Of a stretch of 7,113 nucleotides of DNA, positions 1-5,822 are shown one piece after another. The stretch lies in assembly GCA_031254155.1 (NCBI GenBank), contig JAIRVA010000292.1, positions 1 to 7,113 of the forward strand, written 5' to 3'. This DNA is from Propionibacteriaceae bacterium. GTDB lineage: Bacteria; Actinomycetota; Actinomycetes; Propionibacteriales; Propionibacteriaceae. The position numbers and the translations under genes were made by a program. The notes beneath the pieces are model-generated. The model ran no database searches, was not told where the DNA came from, and was given only the letters and a program-made list of their open reading frames with translations. The number at the start of each line of letters is the position of its first letter. Within the stretch, counting starts at the first letter, position 1.

Positions 1-106
1 CCACCCCGAAGTGCAGGATCCCCGGGGTGACCGCCGCCCGGTCGTACCCCGGCACCACCACCCGCCCCCCGATCAGCGGCAAGTTAGCCTGAGTCAACGC
101 GACCAT
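1..106 (-). CDS. Mannitol dehydrogenase-family polyol dehydrogenase, N-terminal fragment (cut by window edge)
   Basis: Only the first 35 codons are present; the gene continues beyond position 1. The ATG at 106-104 has a good ribosome binding site, AAGGAGA, 5 nt upstream. The visible peptide has the typical start of the long-chain mannitol dehydrogenase/fructuronate reductase family: a short lead, then VVVPGYDR (16-23), then TPGILHFGV (27-35). The last stretch is the beginning of the nucleotide-binding fold, which in this family usually continues as G-x-FHRAH. Family members oxidise mannitol, sorbitol or arabitol to the ketose with NAD in the cytoplasm (mannitol 2-dehydrogenase, called mtlK or mtlD). 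It starts 27 nt after the second permease gene stops and is probably co-transcribed with it, which fits a polyol substrate. Family assignment is fairly firm. The exact substrate, and the alternative of a fructuronate or tagaturonate reductase, cannot be settled from this fragment. Confidence 0.75.
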   Translation of the reverse strand, partial: MVALTQANLPLIGGRVVVPGYDRAAVTPGILHFGV

Positions 107-133
107 GATGTCTCCTTACGAACTTGTCCGTAC

Positions 134-1000
134 TCACTTGACCGCGCCGAGCGACAGGCCCTGGACGAGCTTGTCCTGGGCCACCCAGCCAGCGATCACG
201 ACCGGGAGCGACACGATGATCGCCGCCGCCGACAGCTGGGCCATGAACAGGCCCTCGCTGGTGATGAAGCCCACCAGGAAGATCGGCGCGGTGGAGGCCT
301 TGGTTGCCGTCAGGTTGAGGGCGAACAGGAACTCGTTCCAGGCGAAGATGAAGCAGATGAGGCTCGTCGCGGCGATGCCGGGCAGCGAGATTGGCAGGAC
401 GATCGAGCGCAAGATCGTGAAGAGGGAGGCGCCGTCGACCTCCGCGGCGGCCATGATGTCGGCCGGGATGTCGCTGAGGAAGGAGTGGCACATCCAAACC
501 GCGATCGGCAAGTTCAGACCGGTGTAGAAAATGACCAGCGCAAAGATGTTGTCGAGGAGGCCCAGTTGCTTGAAGGTGATGTAGACCGGGACCAACGCGG
601 CGATCAGCGGCAGGAACTTGGTCGACAAGACCCATTGCAACAGTCCGCGCGGGTTGGCGATCGGTTTGACGGCGGTGGCGTACGCCATCGGCAGCGCGAG
701 GACGATGACGAGGATCGTCGAAAAGCCGGCGGCCATGAGGGAGTTCAGCAGGTACGGCAGGATGTTGGACTTGATGACCCGCTGGTAGTTTTCCAGCGTC
801 AGTTGGGCGAACAGCGAGGGCGGGTTCGTGGCCGCGTCGACCTCGTGGTGGAACCCGGTCAGGATCATCCAGGCGATCGGGGTGATGAAGACGAGGGCGG
901 CGAGCCAGGCGACGACGCCTAGCGGCCCGCCCTCGCCGCGGTGCCGTCTGGCGGCCCGGCGGGTGGTACGGATGGCCTTGTCAGCAGTGGTGGCGCTCAC
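134..1000 (-). CDS. smoG: Polyol/carbohydrate ABC transporter permease (MalG-type, smoG-like)
   Basis: This 288-residue integral membrane protein is the second permease half of an importer for a sugar or sugar alcohol. A basic N-terminal tail (11-22) is followed by about six hydrophobic segments near 28-50, 84-108, 122-142, 151-172, 205-226 and 256-274. The cytoplasmic EAA loop that docks the ATPase is visible as AAEVDG (185-190) with LP at 202-203. The C-terminus LVQGLSLGAVK is the usual ending of MalG-type permeases. The start is the GTG at 1000-998: it overlaps the stop of the preceding permease (GTGA, 4 nt) and has AAGGAGG 7 nt upstream, so the two genes are translationally coupled. Length is normal for the family. 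The smoG name rests on operon context and resemblance to sorbitol/mannitol transporters; the class as a carbohydrate permease is much surer than the substrate. Confidence 0.9.
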   Translation of the reverse strand: MSATTADKAIRTTRRAARRHRGEGGPLGVVAWLAALVFITPIAWMILTGFHHEVDAATNPPSLFAQLTLENYQRVIKSNILPYLLNSLMAAGFSTILVIVLALPMAYATAVKPIANPRGLLQWVLSTKFLPLIAALVPVYITFKQLGLLDNIFALVIFYTGLNLPIAVWMCHSFLSDIPADIMAAAEVDGASLFTILRSIVLPISLPGIAATSLICFIFAWNEFLFALNLTATKASTAPIFLVGFITSEGLFMAQLSAAAIIVSLPVVIAGWVAQDKLVQGLSLGAVK

Positions 1001-1977
1001 TTCTTGCCCTCCTTCTTGGTCTTGGCCGGTTGGGTGGTGTCGGCGAGCGAGGTGAGCAGGCGCAACCCGAAGGTGGCGACGATGGTTGAGAGGATGACGA
1101 CGAGGACGCCGGCGGCGGCGGCCTCGCCGTAATCGTACTTCCGGAAGGCGGTCAGATAGATCTCGTACGGCAGGTTGGTGGTCGCCGTACCGGGCCCGCC
1201 GGCCGTGATGGTGAACACCTGGTCGTACGTATTCAACAGGTAGATGATGCCGAGGACGATGGCCAGCTCGAGGTACCGCCTAAGGTGGGGGAGCGTGATG
1301 TAGCGGAAGGTCTGGAAGGTGCCGGCGCCGTCGACCTTTGCCGCTTCCACAATGTCCAAGGTTTGTGATTGGAGGCCGGCCAGCGTGATGAGCATCATGA
1401 ACGGCGTCCACGTCCAGACCAGGGCGATGATGACGGCCACCATGGGGGCCGAGGACACCCACTCGGGTTGCGGAGCGGTGAGGCCGAAGAGTTTGCCGAT
1501 GGCGTTGAGCGTACCGTTCAGCAGCCCGTACACCGGGTTGTAGATCAGGTGCCGCCACATGAGCGACGCCGCGACCGGCATGATGAGGAAGGGGGTGATG
1601 AGCAGGGTCCGCACGATGCCGCGGCCCGGGAACTTGCGGTTCAGCAGCAGCGCCAGGCCGGTGCCGATGATGAGTGCGATCCCGACCGAACCCACGACCA
1701 TGACCACGGTGTTAAGGATGGCCGCGCGCATCCGGGGGTCGGCGAGGACAGTGGTGTAGTTCTTGAGGGTACCGAACCGGACATCCTTCGGTTTCATCAG
1801 GTTCCACTTCATGAACGAGATGAAGATGGTGACGACGAACGGGATCTGGGTCACGACGATCAGGAAGACCAGCCCGGGGAGCAGGGGGAGGCGGCGCCGC
1901 ATCCGCAGCCGCCGTTCGCGGCGTTCAGCGTCCGCGCGGGCCGCCGCAAAGGCAGCGGTGGGCGTTGATGTTGACAT
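997..1977 (-). CDS. smoF: Polyol/carbohydrate ABC transporter permease (MalF-type, smoF-like)
   Basis: This 326-residue membrane protein is the first permease half of the same importer. A strongly basic N-terminal tail (about 14-30, ARADAERRERRLRMRRR) precedes about six hydrophobic segments near 31-56, 88-112, 122-140, 178-202, 236-250 and 287-309. The EAA loop is textbook: EAAKVDGAG (211-219) ending in ITLP (227-230). It also has the periplasm-side stretch FTITAGGPGTAT (255-266) and NLPYEIYLTAFRKYDYGEAAAAG, residues 268-290, typical of the polyol/trehalose-type family. The C-terminal tail is lysine-rich. The ATG at 1977-1975 has AAAGGAGA just upstream. The gene lies 211 nt after the binding-protein gene, separated from it by a hairpin, so its expression is probably set below that of the binding protein. 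Substrate is inferred from the adjacent polyol dehydrogenase. Confidence 0.9.
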   Translation of the reverse strand: MSTSTPTAAFAAARADAERRERRLRMRRRLPLLPGLVFLIVVTQIPFVVTIFISFMKWNLMKPKDVRFGTLKNYTTVLADPRMRAAILNTVVMVVGSVGIALIIGTGLALLLNRKFPGRGIVRTLLITPFLIMPVAASLMWRHLIYNPVYGLLNGTLNAIGKLFGLTAPQPEWVSSAPMVAVIIALVWTWTPFMMLITLAGLQSQTLDIVEAAKVDGAGTFQTFRYITLPHLRRYLELAIVLGIIYLLNTYDQVFTITAGGPGTATTNLPYEIYLTAFRKYDYGEAAAAGVLVVILSTIVATFGLRLLTSLADTTQPAKTKKEGKK

Positions 1978-2034
1978 CGGTGTCTCCTTTACGTACCTGC
2001 GTCCTACTCTAACCTGTGGCCCCTGCCCTCTGCC

Positions 2035-2157
2035 GCGTTTGTGGACTTACGGTCGTTTTTTGGCCGCTATTCTCCGCGTTTTCATGCTTTCGCGTACGTA
2101 GGGGGCGGAATTTGGCGCGTTTTCATACTTACGCGTACGTAGGGGAGCCGGTCACCC
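2035..2157. repeat. Degenerate 41-bp tandem repeat, three units, in the smoE-smoF gap
   Basis: Three units start at 2035, 2076 and 2117, exactly 41 bp apart. Units 2 and 3 share 27 of their first 29 bases (2076-2104 against 2117-2145): both begin GCGTTTTCAT and end CGCGTACGTAGGGG, differing only inside the 5-base stretch between. Unit 1 is older or more diverged: it keeps GCGTTT at 2035-2040 and ACTTACG at 2045-2051 in the same register, with 4 changed bases between. The second halves of the units are not well conserved. No open reading frame uses the repeat, and it is too short and regular to be an insertion sequence. The conserved part of unit 3 is also the downstream arm (in the direction of transcription) of the adjacent hairpin. 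Confidence 0.7.
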
Positions 2158-2182
2158 GGCCCCCCCCCACGTACGGCGTAAG
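2128..2182 (-). promoter_or_regulatory. GNRA-capped mRNA hairpin just after the smoE stop codon
   Basis: Read on the minus strand, this 55-nt element starts 6 nt after the smoE stop. Outer pairing is CTTACG with CGTAAG (6 bp), then after a one-base bulge CGTACGT with ACGTACG (7 bp), then a run of G with CCCC, and at the tip GCCGG-GTGA-CCGGC, whose GTGA loop is a GNRA tetraloop. That gives over 20 pairs. No U-rich tract follows, so it does not look like a standard intrinsic terminator. In binding-protein transporter operons, a stable hairpin between the binding-protein gene and the permease genes commonly protects the 3' end of the upstream message and lowers downstream expression. That role fits here but is inferred. 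Confidence 0.65.
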
Positions 2183-2188
2183 GGCGGG

Positions 2189-3553
2189 TTACTGGGCGGA
2201 GGCTACGGCTTGGGCTAGTGCCTGCGACTTTTCGCACGCTTGGTCGGCCGTCTCTTGGCCGGTGATCGCGGCACTCATCTCCTGCCCGATCTTGGCGCCG
2301 AGGTCCGCGAACTCCGGGATCCCGAGGTACTGGCAGCCCGGTCCGGGCGACGCCTGTGCCTGGCAGTTGTTCGGGTCGGAGGCCTCGATGGCGGCGAGCA
2401 TGATGTCAGAGTACGCGGCGGTCGCCGTCTTGTACTTGGGCAGATCGAACGTCGAGGCCCGCTTCCCATCCGGGACGCGTCCAACCTTGTCGAGTGCCAG
2501 TTGCTCGTACTCCTTGGACGAGGCCCACGACACGAACTGCCAGGCGGCGTCCATGTGCTTGGTCGTCTTCGGCACGGCCCAGGCCCACGCCCAGACCCAG
2601 CCGGAGCGGAGCTTGTCCTTCGGCGCGTCCGCGTAGCCGACCTTGCCGGCGACGGTCGAGTTCGAGGATTCCAGCGTCGTCGCGGCGGAGGTCGCATCGA
2701 ACCACATGGCCGCCTTGCCCTGGGAGAAGGTGTTGAGGCACTCGGTGAAGCCGGACTGGGAGGCCCCCGCCTCGCCGTACTTCGTCACGAGGTCGACGTA
2801 GAACTGGACGGCCGCCTTCGTCCCGTCCGAGGTCAGCAGCGGCTTGTAGTCAGACGTGAAGAAACCGCCGCCGAACGCGCTGATCATGGAACCGAGGACG
2901 GCCATGTTCTCGCCCCAGCCGGGGAGGCCGCGCAGGCAGATGGGCGTGATGGTGGAATCCTTCGTCTTGATCTGCGCGGCGATGTCAGCGATCTGCTGCC
3001 AGGTCGGGTTCGTCGGCATGGTGATGCCCCACTGGTCGAAGAGGTCCTTGCGGTACATCGTGAAGGCGGATTCGCCGTAGAACGGGATCGCGTACATGTC
3101 GCCGTCCTTGCTGAGGATCCCCGACATGGCCGGCAGGATGTCGCCGACGTCGAAGGTGGTGTCCTTCGTGGCGTAGGGCTGGAGGTCGGTCAGCCAGTCG
3201 TTGGCCGTCCAGACGGAGGCCTCGTACGCCCCGATGGTGGCGACATCGTACTGCCCGGCCTGGGTCGCGACGTCCTGGGCGACCTTGTCGCGCAGCTCGT
3301 TCTCCGGCAGAACCGTGTAATTCACCTTGATGCCGGTCTTGGCGGTGAAGTTCGCCTCGGTGAGAGTCGTCAGGTCGTTCATCTGCGGGTTGCCGACCAT
3401 CAGGACGTTGATCTCGGTACCGGCCGCGGCGCCCGACGAGGTGGACGTGGCGGTGGTACCCGTACTGGGAGTGTTGGTGTTCGCACCCGAACACGCGCTC
3501 AGGGCAACGGCCGCAGCCAGTGCCAAGGCGGTAACAGGAATTATGCGTTTCAT
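2189..3553 (-). CDS. smoE: Lipoprotein solute-binding protein of a polyol/carbohydrate ABC transporter (smoE-like)
   Basis: This 454-residue extracytoplasmic lipoprotein captures the substrate for the importer encoded downstream. The signal peptide has a basic start (MKR), a hydrophobic core and the lipobox LSAC with the lipid-modified cysteine at 21, followed by a Ser/Thr/Ala-rich linker to about 45. The family 1 binding-protein fold begins at EINVLMVGNPQ. Recognisable family blocks are YDVATIGAYE (102-111), IPFYGESAFTMYRKDLF (156-172), NPTWQQIADIA (182-192), FSQGKAAMW (276-284) and a Trp-rich stretch WVWAWAWAVP (319-328). GES-FTMYRKDLF is characteristic of sorbitol/mannitol binding proteins. 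Mature cysteines at 206, 272, 397, 407 and 440 could form disulfides. The ATG at 3553-3551 has a moderate site, TAGGAA, just upstream. It is the first gene of the operon. The carbohydrate class is firm; polyol specificity is inferred. Confidence 0.88.
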   Translation of the reverse strand: MKRIIPVTALALAAAVALSACSGANTNTPSTGTTATSTSSGAAAGTEINVLMVGNPQMNDLTTLTEANFTAKTGIKVNYTVLPENELRDKVAQDVATQAGQYDVATIGAYEASVWTANDWLTDLQPYATKDTTFDVGDILPAMSGILSKDGDMYAIPFYGESAFTMYRKDLFDQWGITMPTNPTWQQIADIAAQIKTKDSTITPICLRGLPGWGENMAVLGSMISAFGGGFFTSDYKPLLTSDGTKAAVQFYVDLVTKYGEAGASQSGFTECLNTFSQGKAAMWFDATSAATTLESSNSTVAGKVGYADAPKDKLRSGWVWAWAWAVPKTTKHMDAAWQFVSWASSKEYEQLALDKVGRVPDGKRASTFDLPKYKTATAAYSDIMLAAIEASDPNNCQAQASPGPGCQYLGIPEFADLGAKIGQEMSAAITGQETADQACEKSQALAQAVASAQ

Positions 3554-3589
3554 GTGATTCCTAATCTGATGAGAGAGTGGATATGAACT

Positions 3590-3640
3590 GTCCGACGGAC
3601 GCCTGTCGTGGGCCTCCCAGGCTGGCCAGAGCTACTGGCC
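3590..3640 (-). other. Small inverted repeats in the smoE 5' leader
   Basis: If the promoter at 3692-3721 is right, the smoE message has a leader of about 130 nt. It contains a perfect 5+1+5 palindrome GTCCGACGGAC (3590-3600), a small GCCT-CCC-AGGC stem (3612-3622) and GGCCA-N7-TGGCC (3624-3640). These could be leader hairpins or protein sites. They are short, and such stems arise by chance in GC-rich DNA, so no function is claimed. I see no riboswitch that I recognise and no open reading frame here with a ribosome binding site. Confidence 0.3.
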
Positions 3641-3665
3641 GACCTCTTTCTACACCGACGGGAGG

Positions 3666-3683
3666 GACAATGTCAGCGTTGTC
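3666..3683. promoter_or_regulatory. Candidate repressor operator at the start of the smoE transcript
   Basis: GACAATGTCAGCGTTGTC is an imperfect 18-bp palindrome: the outer GACAA/TTGTC arms are exact, one further internal pair matches, and the core also contains GACA-A-TGTC. It lies immediately downstream of the predicted start of transcription (about 3685), where a bound LacI-family protein would block RNA polymerase. The repressor gene next door makes this the best operator candidate in the window. It lacks the CG-centred perfect symmetry of many LacI-family sites, so the call is tentative. Confidence 0.4.
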
Positions 3684-3691
3684 ATGGACTC

Positions 3692-3721
3692 AGACTACGG
3701 GTCCGGGCTGACCGAAGTCAA
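3692..3721 (-). promoter_or_regulatory. Candidate promoter of the polyol operon
   Basis: On the minus strand TTGACT (3721-3716) and TAGTCT (3697-3692) are separated by 18 bp and resemble -35 and -10 hexamers for the housekeeping sigma factor. Transcription would start near 3685. A weaker alternative, TTGAAC at about 3792 with TGCTAT 19 bp on, lies further upstream. No clear terminator separates the repressor gene (stop at 3806) from this promoter, so some read-through from it is possible. Confidence 0.45.
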
Positions 3722-3731
3722 CAGGATACGT

Positions 3732-3770
3732 GTAACAGTTCCGTAACAATGTACGCGTTCCATAGCAATG
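3732..3770. repeat. Direct repeat upstream of the operon promoter
   Basis: GTTCCGTAACAATG (3738-3751) and GTTCCATAGCAATG (3757-3770) match at 12 of 14 positions with a 19-bp period. A further GTAACA at 3732-3737 sits 11 bp before the GTAACA inside the first copy. The block lies about 50-85 bp upstream of the predicted start of smoE transcription, in a locally AT-richer patch. Two direct repeats about two helical turns apart suggest the binding site of an activator, such as an AraC-type protein or a response regulator; no such gene is in the window. Confidence 0.5.
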
Positions 3771-3805
3771 AATGTGTCATCATGATGTTCAACCAATGGT
3801 CCGGC

Positions 3806-4840
3806 TCACCGGGGGACGGGGAGTTCCCCGGAACCGCGTTCGATGAGGGACGCGGGTACGACGTACCGGTCGGGGGGCGTGTCATCCCCGTCGAGCCGGG
3901 CGAACAGGCGCTCGGCGGCGAGGGTACCGATGGCGACCGCGTCCTGGGCCATCACCGTGAGCGGTGGGTCGAGCAGGTCCGACAACCCGACATCGTCCAG
4001 GCCCACGACGGCCATGGTCTGGGACAGGCCGCGCGCCCGCAAGACCTGGACCAGGCCGATTGACGCGATGTTCCGGGCCGCGAAGATGGCCGTCGGCGGC
4101 GCCGGAAGGTCCAGGAGACGCGTCGCCGCCGCCTCGGCGTCCGTCCGCGTGGCCACACCCAGTTCCATGAGGGCGGGATCTTGTACGAGGCCGTTCGCGG
4201 CGAGCGCGTCGACGTACCCCTGACGCCGCTCCTCGGCCGTTTCGAGGCTCGTGTGGTCGGTCATGAGGCCGATCCGGGTGTGCCCGTGGCGGATGAGGTG
4301 GGCCGTCGCCGTACGTGCCGACTCCCGGTTGTTGCTGGTGACCACGTCCGCCCCGATCCCGGCGGGGGTACGGTCGACGTACACCACGGGGACTCGGGCG
4401 CCGATCAGGCTCGCGATGTGCCGGTGGTCCTGCGCGGTCGGGGTGATGATGAACCCGTCGACGAAGCGGGAGGCGAAGGCGCTGATGAGCCGGTCCTCGA
4501 TGGCCGGGTCCTCTTCCGTGGAGGCGGCGAAGACCATGACCCCCCGGTGGGTCGCGACCGTCTCCACGCCGCGGAAAAGCTGGGCCGAGAAGGGGTTATC
4601 CACCGAGGAGATGAGCAGGGCGATGGAGCGAGACGTTCGTCGTACCCGCGCGAGGTTCGCGGCCGCCGCGTCCAGGACGTACCCCAGGTCTGTCACCGCC
4701 GCCCGGACGCGCGCCCGGGTCGCCTCGTTGACGTTGGTCTCGTTGTTGATCACACGCGACACCGTTTTCGCGCTCACCCCCGCGCGGGTGGCCACCTCGC
4801 GCATTGTCACGCGGCGACCGGGTTCGGTGGGTGGTGGCAC
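3806..4840 (-). CDS. LacI-family transcriptional regulator
   Basis: With the GTG start at 4840-4838 the product has 344 residues, typical for the family. The N-terminal DNA-binding domain is clear: MREVATRAGVSAKTVSRVIN (13-32) is the LacI helix-turn-helix, followed by the hinge-helix region ending in AAAANLARVRR (58-68). A periplasmic-binding-protein-like effector domain follows: SIALLISSVDNPFSAQL, then DGFIITP, PVVYVDRTP, GHTRIGLMT, GYVDAL, the PTAIFAARN segment and VVGLDDVGLSDLLDPPLT. The frame stays open upstream to a TTG at 4930, but neither start has a ribosome binding site. The GTG is preceded at the right distance by an extended -10, suggesting a leaderless message. It sits between the polyol operon (downstream, same strand) and the aldolase gene (divergent), so it is probably their sugar-responsive repressor. 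The inducer is unknown. Confidence 0.88.
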   Translation of the reverse strand: MPPPTEPGRRVTMREVATRAGVSAKTVSRVINNETNVNEATRARVRAAVTDLGYVLDAAAANLARVRRTSRSIALLISSVDNPFSAQLFRGVETVATHRGVMVFAASTEEDPAIEDRLISAFASRFVDGFIITPTAQDHRHIASLIGARVPVVYVDRTPAGIGADVVTSNNRESARTATAHLIRHGHTRIGLMTDHTSLETAEERRQGYVDALAANGLVQDPALMELGVATRTDAEAAATRLLDLPAPPTAIFAARNIASIGLVQVLRARGLSQTMAVVGLDDVGLSDLLDPPLTVMAQDAVAIGTLAAERLFARLDGDDTPPDRYVVPASLIERGSGELPVPR

Positions 4841-4847
4841 GGCAACG

Positions 4848-4856
4848 ATAGTACCA
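4848..4856 (-). promoter_or_regulatory. Extended -10 of the repressor gene (leaderless start)
   Basis: On the minus strand TGG-TACTAT (4856-4848) is an extended -10 element, with 7 nt between TACTAT and the GTG at 4840-4838. Transcription would begin at or within a base or two of the start codon, giving a leaderless message, which is common in actinobacteria. No good -35 is visible, as is usual with extended -10 promoters. It supports GTG 4840 over the upstream TTG as the start. Confidence 0.5.
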
Positions 4857-4910
4857 TCACCTACCGCCCGAGGCTTCGCGCTCAAGGCTGCCGGCTCCAC
4901 GAGCGCCAAG

Positions 4911-4938
4911 CCGGACACCCTGTCGGACAAGATAAACT
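4911..4938 (+). promoter_or_regulatory. Candidate promoter/operator of the aldolase gene
   Basis: TAAACT (4933-4938) fits the actinobacterial TAnnnT -10 pattern, 27 nt before the aldolase ATG; no convincing -35 is seen. Just upstream, GACA-CCC-TGTC (4914-4924) and TGTC-G-GACA (4921-4929) overlap, repeating the GACA/TGTC half-sites seen in the candidate operator of the polyol operon. If the repressor reads these half-sites, it would sit across this promoter. The half-sites are short and could be chance. Confidence 0.35.
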
Positions 4939-4965
4939 GAACGTCACACTACCCAAGGAGGGGAC

Positions 4966-5814
4966 ATGACGGTGGTACGGATGCAGGACTTGCTGGCCGG
5001 GGCGCGGGCGGCCCGCCGCGGTCTGGGGTCGTTCAACGTGACGTTGCTGGAGAGCGCGGAGGCGCTGGTCGCCGCGGCGGAGACGGTCCGGGCGCCCATG
5101 GTCTTGCAGATCAGCCAGAACGCCGTCGACTACCACGGTACGCTGGCCCCCCTCGCGCTGGGGTGCCTGGAGTTGGCGGCCCGGGCGAGCGTGCCGGTCG
5201 TCGTCCACCTCGACCACGCCGACCGCCTGGAGTTGGTCGGTGAGGCGTTTGACATGGGGATTCGCTCGGTGATGTTTGACGGGTCGGCGTTGGAGTACGC
5301 CGACAATGTTGCGACCACCGCCCAGGTGGTGGCGGCGGCCCACCGGCTGGACGCGGCCGTCGAGGCCGAACTGGGCGAGGTGGGCGGCAAAGACGGGGTC
5401 CACGCGGCCGGCGTCCGTACCGACCCCGACGACGCGCGGGCCTTTGTCGCCGCGACCGGCGTCGACTCGCTCGCGGTCGCGGTCGGGTCGTCGCACGCGA
5501 AGCTGGAGCGCGACCTGCAACTCGACCACGCGCTGATCGCCCGGCTGGCGGCGGCGGTACCCGTACCCCTCGTCCTCCACGGGTCCTCCTCCGTCGCCGA
5601 CGCCGAACTCACCCGCGCGATCGCCAGCGGGATGACCAAGATCAACATCTCCACCCACCTCAACAAGCAGTTCACGGCGGCGGTCCGGGCGGTGTTGGCC
5701 GCTGACGAGACCCTGGCCGACCCCCGGAAGTACGTGAAAGCCGGGCGGGCGGCCATGGCCGCCGAAACCGCGCGACTACTCGAGGTACTCGGCGAAGCCG
5801 GGGCCGCGGCGTAG
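4966..5814 (+). CDS. Class II ketose-1,6-bisphosphate aldolase (fructose/tagatose type)
   Basis: This 282-residue cytoplasmic, zinc-dependent enzyme splits a ketose 1,6-bisphosphate into dihydroxyacetone phosphate and glyceraldehyde 3-phosphate. Family blocks occur in order: GSFNVT (21-26), HLDHAD (81-86; D83 the likely catalytic acid, H84 a zinc ligand), SVMFDGS (101-107), EAELGEVGGKDG (133-144), TGVDSLAVAVGSSH (164-177; H177 a zinc ligand), PLVLHGSSSV (201-210; H205 a zinc ligand) and MTKINIST (223-230; N227 in the active site). The phosphate-binding loop reads HGSSSV where most relatives have HGSSG or HGGSG. The ATG has AAGGAGG upstream. The gene is divergent from the repressor, so it may serve the ketose made by the polyol dehydrogenase after phosphorylation. 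Fructose versus tagatose bisphosphate cannot be separated from sequence alone; class is firm, substrate not. Confidence 0.9.
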   Translation: MTVVRMQDLLAGARAARRGLGSFNVTLLESAEALVAAAETVRAPMVLQISQNAVDYHGTLAPLALGCLELAARASVPVVVHLDHADRLELVGEAFDMGIRSVMFDGSALEYADNVATTAQVVAAAHRLDAAVEAELGEVGGKDGVHAAGVRTDPDDARAFVAATGVDSLAVAVGSSHAKLERDLQLDHALIARLAAAVPVPLVLHGSSSVADAELTRAIASGMTKINISTHLNKQFTAAVRAVLAADETLADPRKYVKAGRAAMAAETARLLEVLGEAGAAA

Positions 5815-5822
5815 CGGGCGGG

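Noticed and set aside
11..922. Long plus-strand open frame opposite the second permease gene
   Set aside because: The translation is full of Asp, Arg, Gly, Glu and Gln with no hydrophobic structure. It is the antisense shadow of a membrane protein gene in GC-rich DNA and has no ribosome binding site.
2035..2157. CRISPR array
   Set aside because: Only three units, poorly conserved in the first copy, with 12-bp gaps between the conserved cores rather than spacers, and no cas genes.
2128..2182. Intrinsic terminator ending the operon after smoE
   Set aside because: No U-tract follows the stem, and the permease and dehydrogenase genes continue on the same strand without their own clear promoter, so partial attenuation or message protection fits better.
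2240..3586. 448-codon plus-strand open frame opposite the binding-protein gene
   Set aside because: Arg/Gly/Val-rich composition with no family motif; the minus-strand frame has a signal peptide, lipobox and family blocks.
3809..3831. Terminator hairpin at the end of the repressor gene (CCGGGG/CCCCGG)
   Set aside because: The 6-bp stem lies inside the last codons before the stop, the loop is 11 nt and there is no U-tract; such stems are common by chance in this composition.
4181..4969. Plus-strand open frame opposite the repressor gene
   Set aside because: Shadow of the LacI-family gene in the opposite strand, with unnatural composition, and it runs into the aldolase ribosome binding site.
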